Part shown: in pieces, positions 24,786 through 34,291 of the stretch | Position numbering within the stretch: the first letter of the stretch is position 1 | Layout of the letters: every line of letters starts with the position of its first letter | From: SB21 sp964415295 | GTDB lineage: Bacteria; CLD3; SB21 | Assembly: GCA_964415295.1 (NCBI GenBank) | Contig: CAYPYN010000005.1 | Span: 124,001 to 188,000, forward strand | DNA length: 64,000 nucleotides | Reading direction: 5' to 3' | Made by a program: the position numbers and the translations under genes | Notes under the pieces: model-generated | Database searches by the model: none | Seen by the model: only the letters and a program-made list of their open reading frames with translations | Told to the model about the DNA's origin: nothing

Positions 24786-27326
24786 TCACAAAAGACTGTA
24801 AGGATCGATCTCAATTCCAACATGAACCCGGGAATCTTTGTGGCCTTCAAGGTATTGGGTCATCGCCGAATGTATCAACCGGCGTCCTTCAGCGCCCGAC
24901 CGGTCAAATGATTTGCTGATCTTAAGTAAAATCTGCCACCGGAAATGATTGCGGATCTTGGAGATCGGTGCACTGATCGGGCCCAATAGTTCAATGTGAT
25001 CTTTGTTTCCTTGCTGGTGAGCGACCTTATTGCGCAAAATATCGGAAAAATGGCCGGCATGTTCAACTACTTTTTTCTCGTCCTCGCTTTTGAACTGCAC
25101 CAGAATCAGTCTGGAAAAAGGAGGGTATCTCAGCTCTTTGCGGAAAGCGATCTCTTCCTTGAAGAACGACTGGTAATCATGATCTTTGGCATGAACGATG
25201 GCGGATCTTTCGGGATTAAAAGTTTGAATGATGACTTTTCCCAGTTTCTCCTTGCGACCTGCCCGGCCCGCCACCTGTGTGAGCAGCTGGAAAGTGCGCT
25301 CCGAAGATCTGAAGTCGGGCAGGAGTAAACTGGTGTCAGCCGATATAACGCCTACAACCGTTACGTTTTCAAAATCCAGTCCTTTCGCTACCATCTGTGT
25401 ACCGAGCAGTATGGAAGCGTGGCGGTTTTTGAATTTTTCAAGAATTTTTCCATGAGAACCTTTGGTACCGGTCGTATCGAGATCCATTCGGACGACGGTT
25501 TGGGTTCCGTATAGTGACGACAACTGTTCCTCCACTTTCTGCGTACCGATACCGTAAGTCACTATATTCTCACTCGCGCATTCCGGGCACTCCCGATAAG
25601 CCGATCTTGTGTAACCGCAATAGTGGCACCGCATTCTATATTGATGGCTGTGAAATGTGAGTGAAATGCTGCAATTCGGACATTCCGCTACAAAACCGCA
25701 ATCGTAACACTGAACGTAGTTGGCATAGCCCCGCCGGTTTTGAAAAAGTATGATCTGCTCCTGATTTCTCAACGCGGTCTGCATGATCTCGCGGAGAGGT
25801 TTGGAGAATACCGGCTCCCAATTTTCCGTATGCAAATTCCGTTCTGTCCGCATATTAACAATTTCAACTTTCGGCATGGGCACGTTGTCCACCCGTTTGC
25901 TGAGTTCGATCAGCTCATACTTGCCTTCTATGGCGTTATGATAGGATTCAAGGCTGGGTGTGGCTGATCCGAGTATGACGACGGCTTTGTTCAGATGCCC
26001 CCTTTTGATGGCCGCATCGCGGGCATGGTATTTGGGAACAGAATCGGATTGTTTGTAGGTATTCTCATGCTCTTCATCTACTACGATCAAACCGAGATCG
26101 CCGACCGGTGCAAAAACCGCCGACCGTGCGCCGATGACGATCTTAAAATCCCCGCTTCGCAGTTTCCTCCAGGAATCGAACCGTTCACCCATGGACATCC
26201 GGCTGTGTAAGACCGCTACCCCGTCACCAAAGTAAGCCTTGAATCGCTCTACCGCCTGAGGGGTTAGAGAAATCTCAGGCACCAGTACGATCGCTGTCTT
26301 ACCTTTTGCAAGTGTTTCTTTGATAGATTCGATATATACCTGGGTTTTTCCGCTTCCCGTTACCCCGTGCAGTAGAAACGTACGATACTCATTGCGTCCA
26401 ATGGATTCTTTGATCCGGTCAACGGCTTTTTCCTGTTCCTGATTCAATCGGATAAGCTTTGGCTTTTCAGGCTTGATATCATACGGATTCCGCACTTTCT
26501 CCTGGTCAAATACGGTAATCAGTTTCTTGTCGGATAAACCTTTCACCGCGGATAACGGAGCATTGATGATCTGAAGGAGATCCGCCTGTCGGATCGAAAT
26601 ATCCTCCTCTGAAACCGTTCGTTCTTCCGTCCACTCGCGTAAGTATCTCAGGATCTCTGCTTGTTTCGGGGATTTCTTTTCGATCTGCTCCAGGGTGGAA
26701 TCGATGCGCGCTTCATCGTCCAACAAAGCTTGGGCAAGCCTCACGTATTTTTCGAACCGCACGTTCACATCCGGATCGCGTATGACGTCGTTCTCCTCAA
26801 TGATTTGAAGCTTTTTGAGTTCTTCGATATTCCTGGCAAGATTTTTGGCGCCGGTGTTTTTGATCAGTTTTTTCAGAGGAAGTCTTTTATACACATACAG
26901 CGCTTTTAGAATCTTTGCCTGAACCGGTTTACTCCGACGCAAAGCCTGAATTTCATACTCTCCGATCGGTTGTTTGAGAGTAAATATCTTTTCACTTACG
27001 CGGTCGATGCCCGGCGGTAACATGATGTCCAGCACCTGCCCGAGCGGCGTCATGTAGTATTCGGATATCCAGTGGGCAAACTCCAGTAATTCCTTTGAAA
27101 AGACGGGCCACAGATCCAGAATATCCGATATAAGACGGCAGTCGCCTTGAGGACGTTGATTCCCGATACGCACAACATATCCCGTCGTTTTCTTGGAACC
27201 TAAGGGCGCCATGACACGGCTTCCTTCCTGGATCATTTCCTGAAACGGTTCCGGGATTTCGTAACTGAAGGTTCTATCGAGAGGTATGGGGAATGCCACG
27301 TCGGCAAAAAAACCTGAGGATTTCAT
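24786..27326 (-). CDS. priA: primosomal protein N' (replication restart helicase)
   Basis: 846-residue PriA. The N-terminal DNA-binding domain (AFPIPLDRTFSYEIPE) is followed by the helicase with Walker A HGVTGSGKTQVY and the DEEH box (VVDEEHENTYKQSD). The zinc-binding Cys clusters CYDCGFVAECPNC and CHYCGYTRSAYRECPEC come next, then the motif VAGRAGRKEKLG. It restarts collapsed replication forks. Somewhat longer than the roughly 730 residues of the E. coli protein because of extra helices between the DNA-binding and helicase domains. Confidence 0.97.
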   Translation of the reverse strand: MKSSGFFADVAFPIPLDRTFSYEIPEPFQEMIQEGSRVMAPLGSKKTTGYVVRIGNQRPQGDCRLISDILDLWPVFSKELLEFAHWISEYYMTPLGQVLDIMLPPGIDRVSEKIFTLKQPIGEYEIQALRRSKPVQAKILKALYVYKRLPLKKLIKNTGAKNLARNIEELKKLQIIEENDVIRDPDVNVRFEKYVRLAQALLDDEARIDSTLEQIEKKSPKQAEILRYLREWTEERTVSEEDISIRQADLLQIINAPLSAVKGLSDKKLITVFDQEKVRNPYDIKPEKPKLIRLNQEQEKAVDRIKESIGRNEYRTFLLHGVTGSGKTQVYIESIKETLAKGKTAIVLVPEISLTPQAVERFKAYFGDGVAVLHSRMSMGERFDSWRKLRSGDFKIVIGARSAVFAPVGDLGLIVVDEEHENTYKQSDSVPKYHARDAAIKRGHLNKAVVILGSATPSLESYHNAIEGKYELIELSKRVDNVPMPKVEIVNMRTERNLHTENWEPVFSKPLREIMQTALRNQEQIILFQNRRGYANYVQCYDCGFVAECPNCSISLTFHSHQYRMRCHYCGYTRSAYRECPECASENIVTYGIGTQKVEEQLSSLYGTQTVVRMDLDTTGTKGSHGKILEKFKNRHASILLGTQMVAKGLDFENVTVVGVISADTSLLLPDFRSSERTFQLLTQVAGRAGRKEKLGKVIIQTFNPERSAIVHAKDHDYQSFFKEEIAFRKELRYPPFSRLILVQFKSEDEKKVVEHAGHFSDILRNKVAHQQGNKDHIELLGPISAPISKIRNHFRWQILLKISKSFDRSGAEGRRLIHSAMTQYLEGHKDSRVHVGIEIDPYSLL

Positions 27327-27441
27327 CTTTCAATATATTTATCCTATCCGGTAAATGCAAACCTGCGATAATTCGTTGAATAAGATTTTTATTTCACTAT
27401 ATTTTATCAGTTGATAATGTCCTTCACGTGTTGAAACCCGC

Positions 27442-29430
27442 ATGTCTGACCCGAATAAGCAAATCGAAATAGACCGTATCGATAGCCTACTGAGACTCGA
27501 TATGGAAGGACGCCCTCAGGATGATTTCGTAAAGTCCTTCGTACGTCAAATCGAAAACCAGTCGATAGAACTCCTTCGTACCTTCAGAAAGAACATGAGC
27601 GAAACCTTGATCGATCGGGAATCCAGCCGTAAGGGCCATCTCAAGATCGAATCGCTCATGGAATTGCTCGATGTCAGTAAACTCCAGGCCTGGCTCATTG
27701 AAGCGGGGGTCGACGAACGCGCCGCCAAGAATATCATACAGGGTCTTCGTCGCCGGTCTTCGGAGGAGCTGAACCGCCTCATTCATGGCTCGGCTTACGC
27801 CGACTATGAAAGCCTCCCGATGGAAGAATTCCTTAATCAATCGGGTATCGGAAGCATGGATGCAGGTAAGTTCACCAGCATCACCCAGGAGATGGAGTTG
27901 GGGGTAGATGAGGTTGTGGCACGCGTCTTCCAGCTCAATTTTTTGGCCGAAAACGCCGCCCGCGTTGAGGCGTTACGCGGTGCGATGAATCTCAAAGAAT
28001 TGGTCAGTTTGTATCTTTATTCCGCTATGCAGGTTGTGCTGAGCCACTACGGCCTGGATGAAGACGTTATCTCTGAAATATCCGACCGGGTTGCGCTCTG
28101 CAATAACATGAAGCGTCAGTACCTGATCGTGCAACAATTGGAACGATTCTTTTTCAGCGGGGAATACGAGGCGTCCAAGAACGACTCATCGGAAAACCCC
28201 TGGATCAAACTCATCAACGATATCGAGCTGAAGATCGCGCTGGAGCAATATGTGACCAATGAAAAACTGCTGCACTCTGAGATGGAACTGGCCGAATTGT
28301 ACAGCGAGGCACACCATATTTTTGACGATGTGAGCGAGCTTAAGGATGAGACGCTTGCGGTGATCTCGATCACTTACCGGCTTGACAACCCGGAAGAATC
28401 GGGACACACCGTCGAAGAGCTCCTGGCCATGATCGACCAGATCAAATTATTGACTCAGGAATTCACACCGCTCACCATTCTTCAACGGGATATTTTTTCG
28501 TTTTTTGAGATTTTGGGAGAATGCGATCATCATAATCAATTGTTCAGGAAAACGATCCTGACTTTCCGCCGTCAATTGAAAAAGCTTGTAGAATCGACCG
28601 AACAGACCGGAGACCGTATTACTCTGGATCAGCTCGTTTCCACCTACTTGTATTCACGCATCGAAGCTTATCTTGAAGATTATGAGGGTGAAAAGCACGC
28701 CATGCTCATCGGTATTCGCACGAGGCTTTCGCAATGCCATGCCTTTGTCCGGAGATTTGCCATTGTCGACCTGATGGAAAAACACATTTTTGCGAATCCG
28801 GGTCTTGTGCAGATCGCGGACGAGTCGTATTGGCCGGAACTGATCAATACGCTCGAGCTGGATATTATTTTGGAAATATACATTTCACGCGAATACCTGA
28901 TCTCCGATACGGGCGATCTTTCCAAGATTCAGATCCGAGACCGCATCCAATCAAAGATATACGGCATTGAAAACATAACAATCAAAAGCCTGACTGTGGT
29001 TTTCCTCACCGCCCACTTGTCCGCGCTGGTAGATCAATCCAAGGAGAAGAAGATCACGTTGGATGAATTGGTCACAACGATCGATCAATTACAGAAAGAT
29101 GCGGCGATGGCGGCCGCGCAAATGAGCGTTCAAAGCCGTGTCAAACGTTCGCTCCTGAGCACTCTTACTGAAAGAATATTCCGATTGGAAGCGATACAGC
29201 ACGGTCTTTCCGACCACCTGCATCACGATACCGTCAGCCGGTTGGATGAAATCTTAGTAGGATTGCGTACGCGCAGAGACAATCTGATGGAAGGAAAAAT
29301 GGACCCCAACGAACTGGAGATGGATACGCAGCAATATCTCGCCGATCCCAAGGTATCAAACTTCATAGATGATGCCGAAACGATCTACAAGAATCAACTT
29401 TCTTCCCAGCTTGCTGAAGTTAAGAAGTGA
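27442..29430 (+). CDS. large alpha-helical protein of unknown function with internal duplication
   Basis: 662 residues, no signal peptide, no membrane segment, predicted largely helical. The middle contains two related units of about 210 residues. LVSLYLYSAMQVVLSHYG and WIKLINDIELKIALEQYV in the first (from about residue 187) correspond to LVSTYLYSRIEAYLEDYE and WPELINTLELDIILEIYI in the second (from about residue 397). I recognise no catalytic motif or known family. It stands alone after the priA promoter region and may be a single-gene unit. Confidence 0.75.
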   Translation: MSDPNKQIEIDRIDSLLRLDMEGRPQDDFVKSFVRQIENQSIELLRTFRKNMSETLIDRESSRKGHLKIESLMELLDVSKLQAWLIEAGVDERAAKNIIQGLRRRSSEELNRLIHGSAYADYESLPMEEFLNQSGIGSMDAGKFTSITQEMELGVDEVVARVFQLNFLAENAARVEALRGAMNLKELVSLYLYSAMQVVLSHYGLDEDVISEISDRVALCNNMKRQYLIVQQLERFFFSGEYEASKNDSSENPWIKLINDIELKIALEQYVTNEKLLHSEMELAELYSEAHHIFDDVSELKDETLAVISITYRLDNPEESGHTVEELLAMIDQIKLLTQEFTPLTILQRDIFSFFEILGECDHHNQLFRKTILTFRRQLKKLVESTEQTGDRITLDQLVSTYLYSRIEAYLEDYEGEKHAMLIGIRTRLSQCHAFVRRFAIVDLMEKHIFANPGLVQIADESYWPELINTLELDIILEIYISREYLISDTGDLSKIQIRDRIQSKIYGIENITIKSLTVVFLTAHLSALVDQSKEKKITLDELVTTIDQLQKDAAMAAAQMSVQSRVKRSLLSTLTERIFRLEAIQHGLSDHLHHDTVSRLDEILVGLRTRRDNLMEGKMDPNELEMDTQQYLADPKVSNFIDDAETIYKNQLSSQLAEVKK

Positions 29431-29448
29431 TCTATTCCGGCCAAGGTT

Positions 29449-30240
29449 TCATTTACCGGAAATGTCCAGGCTTGCCGCTCCAATAATTTTCATTCCGTTC
29501 TCTTCCTGAACAAACGCGATAATGGCGCATTTTTCATAATTCGTTCCTGGCGGCACAGCAACTTCGGCTTCCGTTTGACGCAAATCCGTGATTCTCACCA
29601 AAGTTCGCACAACATTATGATGTCTCAATGTTCTTCCTGAATTCTCACCGCGTAAAATTGTCCGATGAATACCGCGCTCAACCAAAGCTAAAAAGAGAAC
29701 GGCGCCGACAGGGTTTCGGTTCAACGCATAGACGACCTTGATATTGCTGTCCGTTTGAATCAAACATCCCTTAAGATCGATCTTGATTTTCGCCCCATCC
29801 TCCAACCCCGAATCGATGGCTTCTTTAGCACGGCTGCGGTTGGAGCCGACAAACTCCCTTTCTCCGTTGACGACCATTTGTGGCGTATAGGCGCTTTGCA
29901 GACCGAAGCGGGTCACATACTGTTGTTGCCGCTGAGTGAACTCTTTTGAGCTGAAGTCGTCGTTCCAGCCCAGATAATTCCAGTAATCAACATGGAACGA
30001 TAGAAAATATACGGATCGCTCGCTCTCCAAATAGGATTGATCAAGCTCCGCGGCTAGTTCAGCCGCCGCCGGACAACTGGAGCACCCTTCGGAAGTGAAA
30101 AGTTCTACCACGGCAAAACCCGGAGGCTCACCCTCCGATTCCGGATCGTACACCTTACCGCGGCTGAACAAGGTTACGATGCAGACTACGGATAAACCAA
30201 GTAGAGCCGGAATTATGATGGCTGTTTTTCTCATTTCCAT
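29449..30240 (-). CDS. DUF1223 thioredoxin-like secreted protein
   Basis: About 264 residues from the first ATG; a TTG six codons upstream (30258) is also in frame. An N-terminal hydrophobic anchor (TAIIIPALLGLSVVCIVTLF) is followed by the DUF1223 hallmark VVELFTSEGCSSCPAAAEL with a CxxC redox pair, then FHVDYWNYLGW and YTPQMVVNGEREFVGSNR. The family is a thioredoxin-fold envelope protein of unsettled function. Confidence 0.9.
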   Translation of the reverse strand: MEMRKTAIIIPALLGLSVVCIVTLFSRGKVYDPESEGEPPGFAVVELFTSEGCSSCPAAAELAAELDQSYLESERSVYFLSFHVDYWNYLGWNDDFSSKEFTQRQQQYVTRFGLQSAYTPQMVVNGEREFVGSNRSRAKEAIDSGLEDGAKIKIDLKGCLIQTDSNIKVVYALNRNPVGAVLFLALVERGIHRTILRGENSGRTLRHHNVVRTLVRITDLRQTEAEVAVPPGTNYEKCAIIAFVQEENGMKIIGAASLDISGK

Positions 30241-30296
30241 GAAAGCGGCAGTATTCAATTGTGACTCATAGAACGCCGCTCATGCTTTGGAATTCC

Positions 30297-31940
30297 TCAG
30301 AAACCCTCTTTGATGGTCTTCTTCAGAAACCAATCGTCTTTGTCGACCATAGGTTCAATGGCTGATGTCACTACGACCGGCTTTCGGCCCAATATCATCC
30401 TGGATGTCCCTGTGTCGGTTTCGACATCCATCGGTAAATCGAATTCCAAATTGGCGACAGATACCTCAAAGGACTTCTGGCCGGTCTTTTTTATGTGAAC
30501 TTCCGGCAATACTGTCGTGTTGAGAAATGTCCGGATGAAAGGCGTATGATCGACCGCGGAGTTCTTGCGCACGAGGTTTACAAAATCATTGGTATTCACA
30601 AGATGTTTGTACGTATACGCGGTATCTGTCGCAAATTCTTTTAAGGTTGCAAAAAAAGCCGAGTCGCCCATCAGATATCGAAGAGAATGAAGCAAATAGG
30701 CCCCTTTTGCATAGATATCGGAATGGTACGATTCCGAAGTGGTAGCGTTGGCTTTGACAATGATCGGTTTTTTGTTCCTGATTCTTTTCTTGACCGATTG
30801 CATGAATTCATGATACCCTTTTTCACCGCTCTTTTCCAAATGGTAAAGCGATTCCCCGTACGTGCAGATCCCTTCATGGATCCATGAATCGGCCCAGTCC
30901 ACGGCCGTCACCTTATTACCCCACCATTCGTGTCCCATTTCGTGAAGCATCAATTGATCGAACTTATTGCCGCCAATCCTGTCGTAGGCAAAGTTATTAC
31001 CATACGCATTGAGCGTCTGATGTTCCATTCCCAGATAATCCGTTTCAGCCAAACCGAACTTCTCCTTTACGAAAGGATACTCTCCAAAATACTTGCGGTA
31101 TACGGTCAGCATATCCACGGCCATGTCGACCAGTTCATCCGCTTTTTGTCGATCTTGCGGAAGTACATAGAATTGGACCGGCATTCCCGTGCCGCTTTCG
31201 GTCTTGTATACCCGCTCAACGATTTGATATTTGGCAATACTTATATTCACATTATAATTATTGATCGGATAATAAGTGGCCCAATGATAGGTTTTGAAGC
31301 CGGCCCTGGGAGATGTTATGTTCTGCAGCAGGCCGTTGGATGCGCAGTAGTAAGCTTCCGGGATGGTAATATGAAGTTTTACGCTATCCGGTTCATCCGA
31401 CGGATGATCCTTGCAGGGAAACCATACTTTGGCGCCTTCACCCTCGCACGAGACACCAATCCAATCATCACCATTGGCATCTTTGGACCAATTGAATCCT
31501 CCGCGCCAGGGAGGAAACTTCGCCTCCAGTGGATGGCCGCTATAAGCAACCTTAATATGCACTACGCCGTCTTTTGAGGAAGCGATATTGTCGACCCACA
31601 GCTTATTCTTGTCTTGGGAAAATTGCGTCGGCTGATCATTAACTGATACCTTGGTGACCTTAAGATCGTCTAACAGGTCCAATTCGATCTGGTCCAGTCT
31701 TTCCGTCAGAATCTTCATTTCAATGCCAGCGGATCCTTCGATGGTTTTTTCAGTCGAGTTAACTGTAAGATCAAGCTCATACGAGGTCACATCATATTTG
31801 GCCTGATTCTCCGACAAAACGCCACCCGAAGGATAATCATAAAAGCCTACATATTTGTAATACACAAACAAGGCGGCAAGCCCGAGAACTAAAATGATCC
31901 CCCCCAAAACAATGCCCGTCCATTTGAAAAAAGTCTTCAT
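30297..31940 (-). CDS. M1-family zinc aminopeptidase-like membrane protein
   Basis: 547 residues with an N-terminal membrane anchor (WTGIVLGGIILVLGLAALFVYYKY). The gluzincin site is HEMGHEWWGN, with the third zinc ligand Glu 18 residues further on in WIHEGICTYGE; the upstream exopeptidase-type motif reads GMEHQTLNAYG. The N-terminal beta-sandwich typical of M1 peptidases is present, but the large C-terminal helical domain is reduced, as in short bacterial M1 members. Likely faces the periplasm. Confidence 0.93.
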   Translation of the reverse strand: MKTFFKWTGIVLGGIILVLGLAALFVYYKYVGFYDYPSGGVLSENQAKYDVTSYELDLTVNSTEKTIEGSAGIEMKILTERLDQIELDLLDDLKVTKVSVNDQPTQFSQDKNKLWVDNIASSKDGVVHIKVAYSGHPLEAKFPPWRGGFNWSKDANGDDWIGVSCEGEGAKVWFPCKDHPSDEPDSVKLHITIPEAYYCASNGLLQNITSPRAGFKTYHWATYYPINNYNVNISIAKYQIVERVYKTESGTGMPVQFYVLPQDRQKADELVDMAVDMLTVYRKYFGEYPFVKEKFGLAETDYLGMEHQTLNAYGNNFAYDRIGGNKFDQLMLHEMGHEWWGNKVTAVDWADSWIHEGICTYGESLYHLEKSGEKGYHEFMQSVKKRIRNKKPIIVKANATTSESYHSDIYAKGAYLLHSLRYLMGDSAFFATLKEFATDTAYTYKHLVNTNDFVNLVRKNSAVDHTPFIRTFLNTTVLPEVHIKKTGQKSFEVSVANLEFDLPMDVETDTGTSRMILGRKPVVVTSAIEPMVDKDDWFLKKTIKEGF

Positions 31941-32158
31941 ATAAGTTGCTCCTGTTTTTCAACTCAAATATATTTCATGTGTCATATAATTTCAAGATGA
32001 TATATTTTTCGTCGACGGAATTTCCGTCATGTGTTGTTTCTACCTGTTTTAAGTTCAATAATTTCAAATAACAAAAATACGGCATGGAGCTTGTAATAGT
32101 TGTTGATGGTCATGACAGCTTTGACAATTCATCACCATCATTAAAAAAGGAGAACCGT

Positions 32159-33112
32159 ATGACAACCGAATTGAGAAAAAGCAGCTGGCTCATCTTAATG
32201 AGCATGGCACTATTTGTTTTCTTATCTTCCTGCGGTGAGAATACAGGAACGACGCTTACCGTTGATGAAGAAGCGATTTTGGCGGACATTGAGACCGATG
32301 CGGACGATATTTACGGCCTCGATATTATGAGCGAGGATGATCCAAGCGGTTTCGCAAAGACAACGGACGTATCCGAAGCGATCGATCCCTGGGCTTATGG
32401 ACGCCGCCTCAGAAATCATCAAGTTGAAAGACGATCGGTCGATTTTGAAGTTTCAGACGACGGCCAAACTGCCACGGCGACCATCAACTTCGTTTTGAAA
32501 GGTCAGTTTGTGATCCGCGACCGGGATACCAGCACAAACACCAGAGGCATGTATTTCAAACCTTTTGAACATTTGATTCAGCGCAAAGCCACCTTTGAGA
32601 GAAACCCTGATACATTGGCTTTGAAAAAGTGGCTCCGGACTTCGATCACTCCGGCTTACGGCATCTCCAAAAACGGAACCATGAGCCTGACGGGTGATAT
32701 TCATGTAACGGTAACCCATGCGGACTTGAGTGTGACCAATTATACGGTTTCCTCCGATCCTCTGACGACTTTCTTCACGGCTGAAACTGTACCTTCTATC
32801 GTACCCGGTGACGTTGTAAAAGTCGAGGTGGCCATTGCCAACTCGGATGTTAATGACGCTCCGTACGGTATAGTTCACCGCGGACGGCACGCACAGCCAC
32901 TGAGCCGTTTAAAGCAACTTTTCTATGATGATGGGACGCATGGGGATTCCTCTGCAGACGGTACATTTACAGCACAGTGGACTGTCCAGAATAACGGCGT
33001 CATGGGTTATCATCTGGGCGTGCTTGATTTCTTTACCACGAGTACAATTTTTGATGACACGTTGCCGTACAATTCACTGGTAGTGGCTTTTCCGTACAAC
33101 AAGTTGCAATAA
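32159..33112 (+). CDS. putative lipoprotein of unknown function
   Basis: 317 residues from the ATG at 32159, which has an AAAGGAGA sequence 6 nt upstream; an in-frame ATG at 32084 lacks one. The signal MTTELRKSSWLILMSMALFV ends in the lipobox LSSC. An acidic segment (DEEAILADIETDADDIYGLD) follows, then a beta-rich domain and a C-terminal part including DDGTHGDSSADGTFTAQWTV, like calcium-dependent extracellular domains. No family recognised. Confidence 0.65.
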   Translation: MTTELRKSSWLILMSMALFVFLSSCGENTGTTLTVDEEAILADIETDADDIYGLDIMSEDDPSGFAKTTDVSEAIDPWAYGRRLRNHQVERRSVDFEVSDDGQTATATINFVLKGQFVIRDRDTSTNTRGMYFKPFEHLIQRKATFERNPDTLALKKWLRTSITPAYGISKNGTMSLTGDIHVTVTHADLSVTNYTVSSDPLTTFFTAETVPSIVPGDVVKVEVAIANSDVNDAPYGIVHRGRHAQPLSRLKQLFYDDGTHGDSSADGTFTAQWTVQNNGVMGYHLGVLDFFTTSTIFDDTLPYNSLVVAFPYNKLQ

Positions 33113-33157
33113 TGGGTTTACTTCAGGTTAGTCAGGGACATTAAGAAATGAATCAAC

Positions 33158-33209
33158 GGATACGTGATAGAGAATTCAAGCCTCCTCAGAATCTCTCTAT
33201 CACGTATCC
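33158..33209 (+). terminator. strong hairpin after the lipoprotein gene
   Basis: Two perfectly complementary 16-nt arms (33158-33173 and 33194-33209) flank a 20-nt loop, 45 bp past the lipoprotein stop. There is no T-run, so it may be an mRNA-stabilising or attenuating structure rather than a classical terminator. The next gene starts 22 bp later. Confidence 0.45.
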
Positions 33210-33231
33210 TGCTTCTTAAAACGGTAGGAAT

Positions 33232-33510
33232 ATGAAAACAATTTTGTTTGAACTCAGGTATTATCTGGCCGTTACCATCTTGATTCTTCTGCTTTTTCCA
33301 ATTAATCCTAAAGTCCCGACACTACCGGGGCCCGCCTCTGACTCGGGTTCTCCCTTTGGAAATCTCAGAAAACCGAGGCCGACGCATGTCGACATAAAAG
33401 AGGTCTCCCTGAAAAACGATTGGCCCGTTTCCGGTAAGCAGGCAAGAAAGAACGAAACAGCCCTGCAGAAAAAGATCAAAGAAATCTTGTCCGAGTCAAC
33501 AAAGTACTAA
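33232..33510 (+). CDS. small membrane-anchored hypothetical protein
   Basis: 92 residues with one N-terminal hydrophobic segment (YYLAVTILILLLFPINP), then a Pro/Gly-rich part and a basic C-terminal helix (ARKNETALQKKIKEILSES). No family recognised. Its 3' end overlaps the surE stop by 4 bp on the opposite strand. The coding nature is plausible but not proven. Confidence 0.45.
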   Translation: MKTILFELRYYLAVTILILLLFPINPKVPTLPGPASDSGSPFGNLRKPRPTHVDIKEVSLKNDWPVSGKQARKNETALQKKIKEILSESTKY

Positions 33511-34271
33511 GGTACCAATTCCCATTTTTTGAGCGTATCCAGCATCTGGTAGTTGGTCATATCGACCTGAATCGGCGTTACCGATATGAAATTCTTCAAT
33601 ACTACAACATCATCAATATCATCTGCGGTATCCAGGATCATCTTCTTGCCTGTTAACCAATAATACGCCCGGCCGTTGAGGTCATGTCTTTGTTCAAATA
33701 CTTCTTCGTATCGCCCTTTTCCCTGCCTTGTAATAGCAACGCCTTTTATATCGGATCTTTTGACGGCTGGAATATTAACGTTAAGAAGCGTATCGGCCGG
33801 TAGTCCTTTCTCCATGACGGTTTTTGCCAAACGGGCCGTGAACTCAGCGGCGTAGGTAGCATCGGCCTTGTGATCGAAACTCAAAAGAGAAGAAGCGATT
33901 GAGGGAATACCCAGAATAATACCTTCCGTAGCTGCTGACACCGTGCCCGAGTAAAGCACGTTGGTGGCTGTATTGGAACCGTGGTTCACACCCGATACAA
34001 TGACGTCCGGTTTCTTGGACATGATGCTTTTAATGGCGATCTTCACGCAATCGGCCGGCGTTCCGGAAATCGCAAAACCGTGAAATTTGTCAGGTCGGTT
34101 GAATTCGATCACCCGAATAGGCTCATTGATCGTGATCGCGTGACCGACCGCGCTTTTTTCAAGATGCGGAGCAACCACCGTCACATCGCCGATCTTTTTT
34201 AATTCCTTATACAGTGCATGTAATCCGTTCGAATCAATGCCGTCGTCATTGGTCAGAAGAATATGTTTCAT
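33507..34271 (-). CDS. surE: 5'/3'-nucleotidase SurE
   Basis: 254-residue survival protein SurE, a metal-dependent nucleoside monophosphate phosphatase. The N-terminal LLTNDDGIDSNGL supplies the metal-binding Asp pair; VSGVNHGSNTATNVLYSGTVSAATEG carries the Asn ligand and phosphate site. Full length. It starts a minus-strand run upstream of accD in position but downstream in transcription (20-bp gap). Confidence 0.96.
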   Translation of the reverse strand: MKHILLTNDDGIDSNGLHALYKELKKIGDVTVVAPHLEKSAVGHAITINEPIRVIEFNRPDKFHGFAISGTPADCVKIAIKSIMSKKPDVIVSGVNHGSNTATNVLYSGTVSAATEGIILGIPSIASSLLSFDHKADATYAAEFTARLAKTVMEKGLPADTLLNVNIPAVKRSDIKGVAITRQGKGRYEEVFEQRHDLNGRAYYWLTGKKMILDTADDIDDVVVLKNFISVTPIQVDMTNYQMLDTLKKWELVP

Positions 34272-34291
34272 GTTGCCTTCCTGTGATTAAG

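Noticed and set aside
32014..32028. Short palindrome GACGGA-ATT-TCCGTC upstream of the lipoprotein gene
   Set aside because: A 6-bp arm is short enough to occur by chance and no promoter elements align with it.
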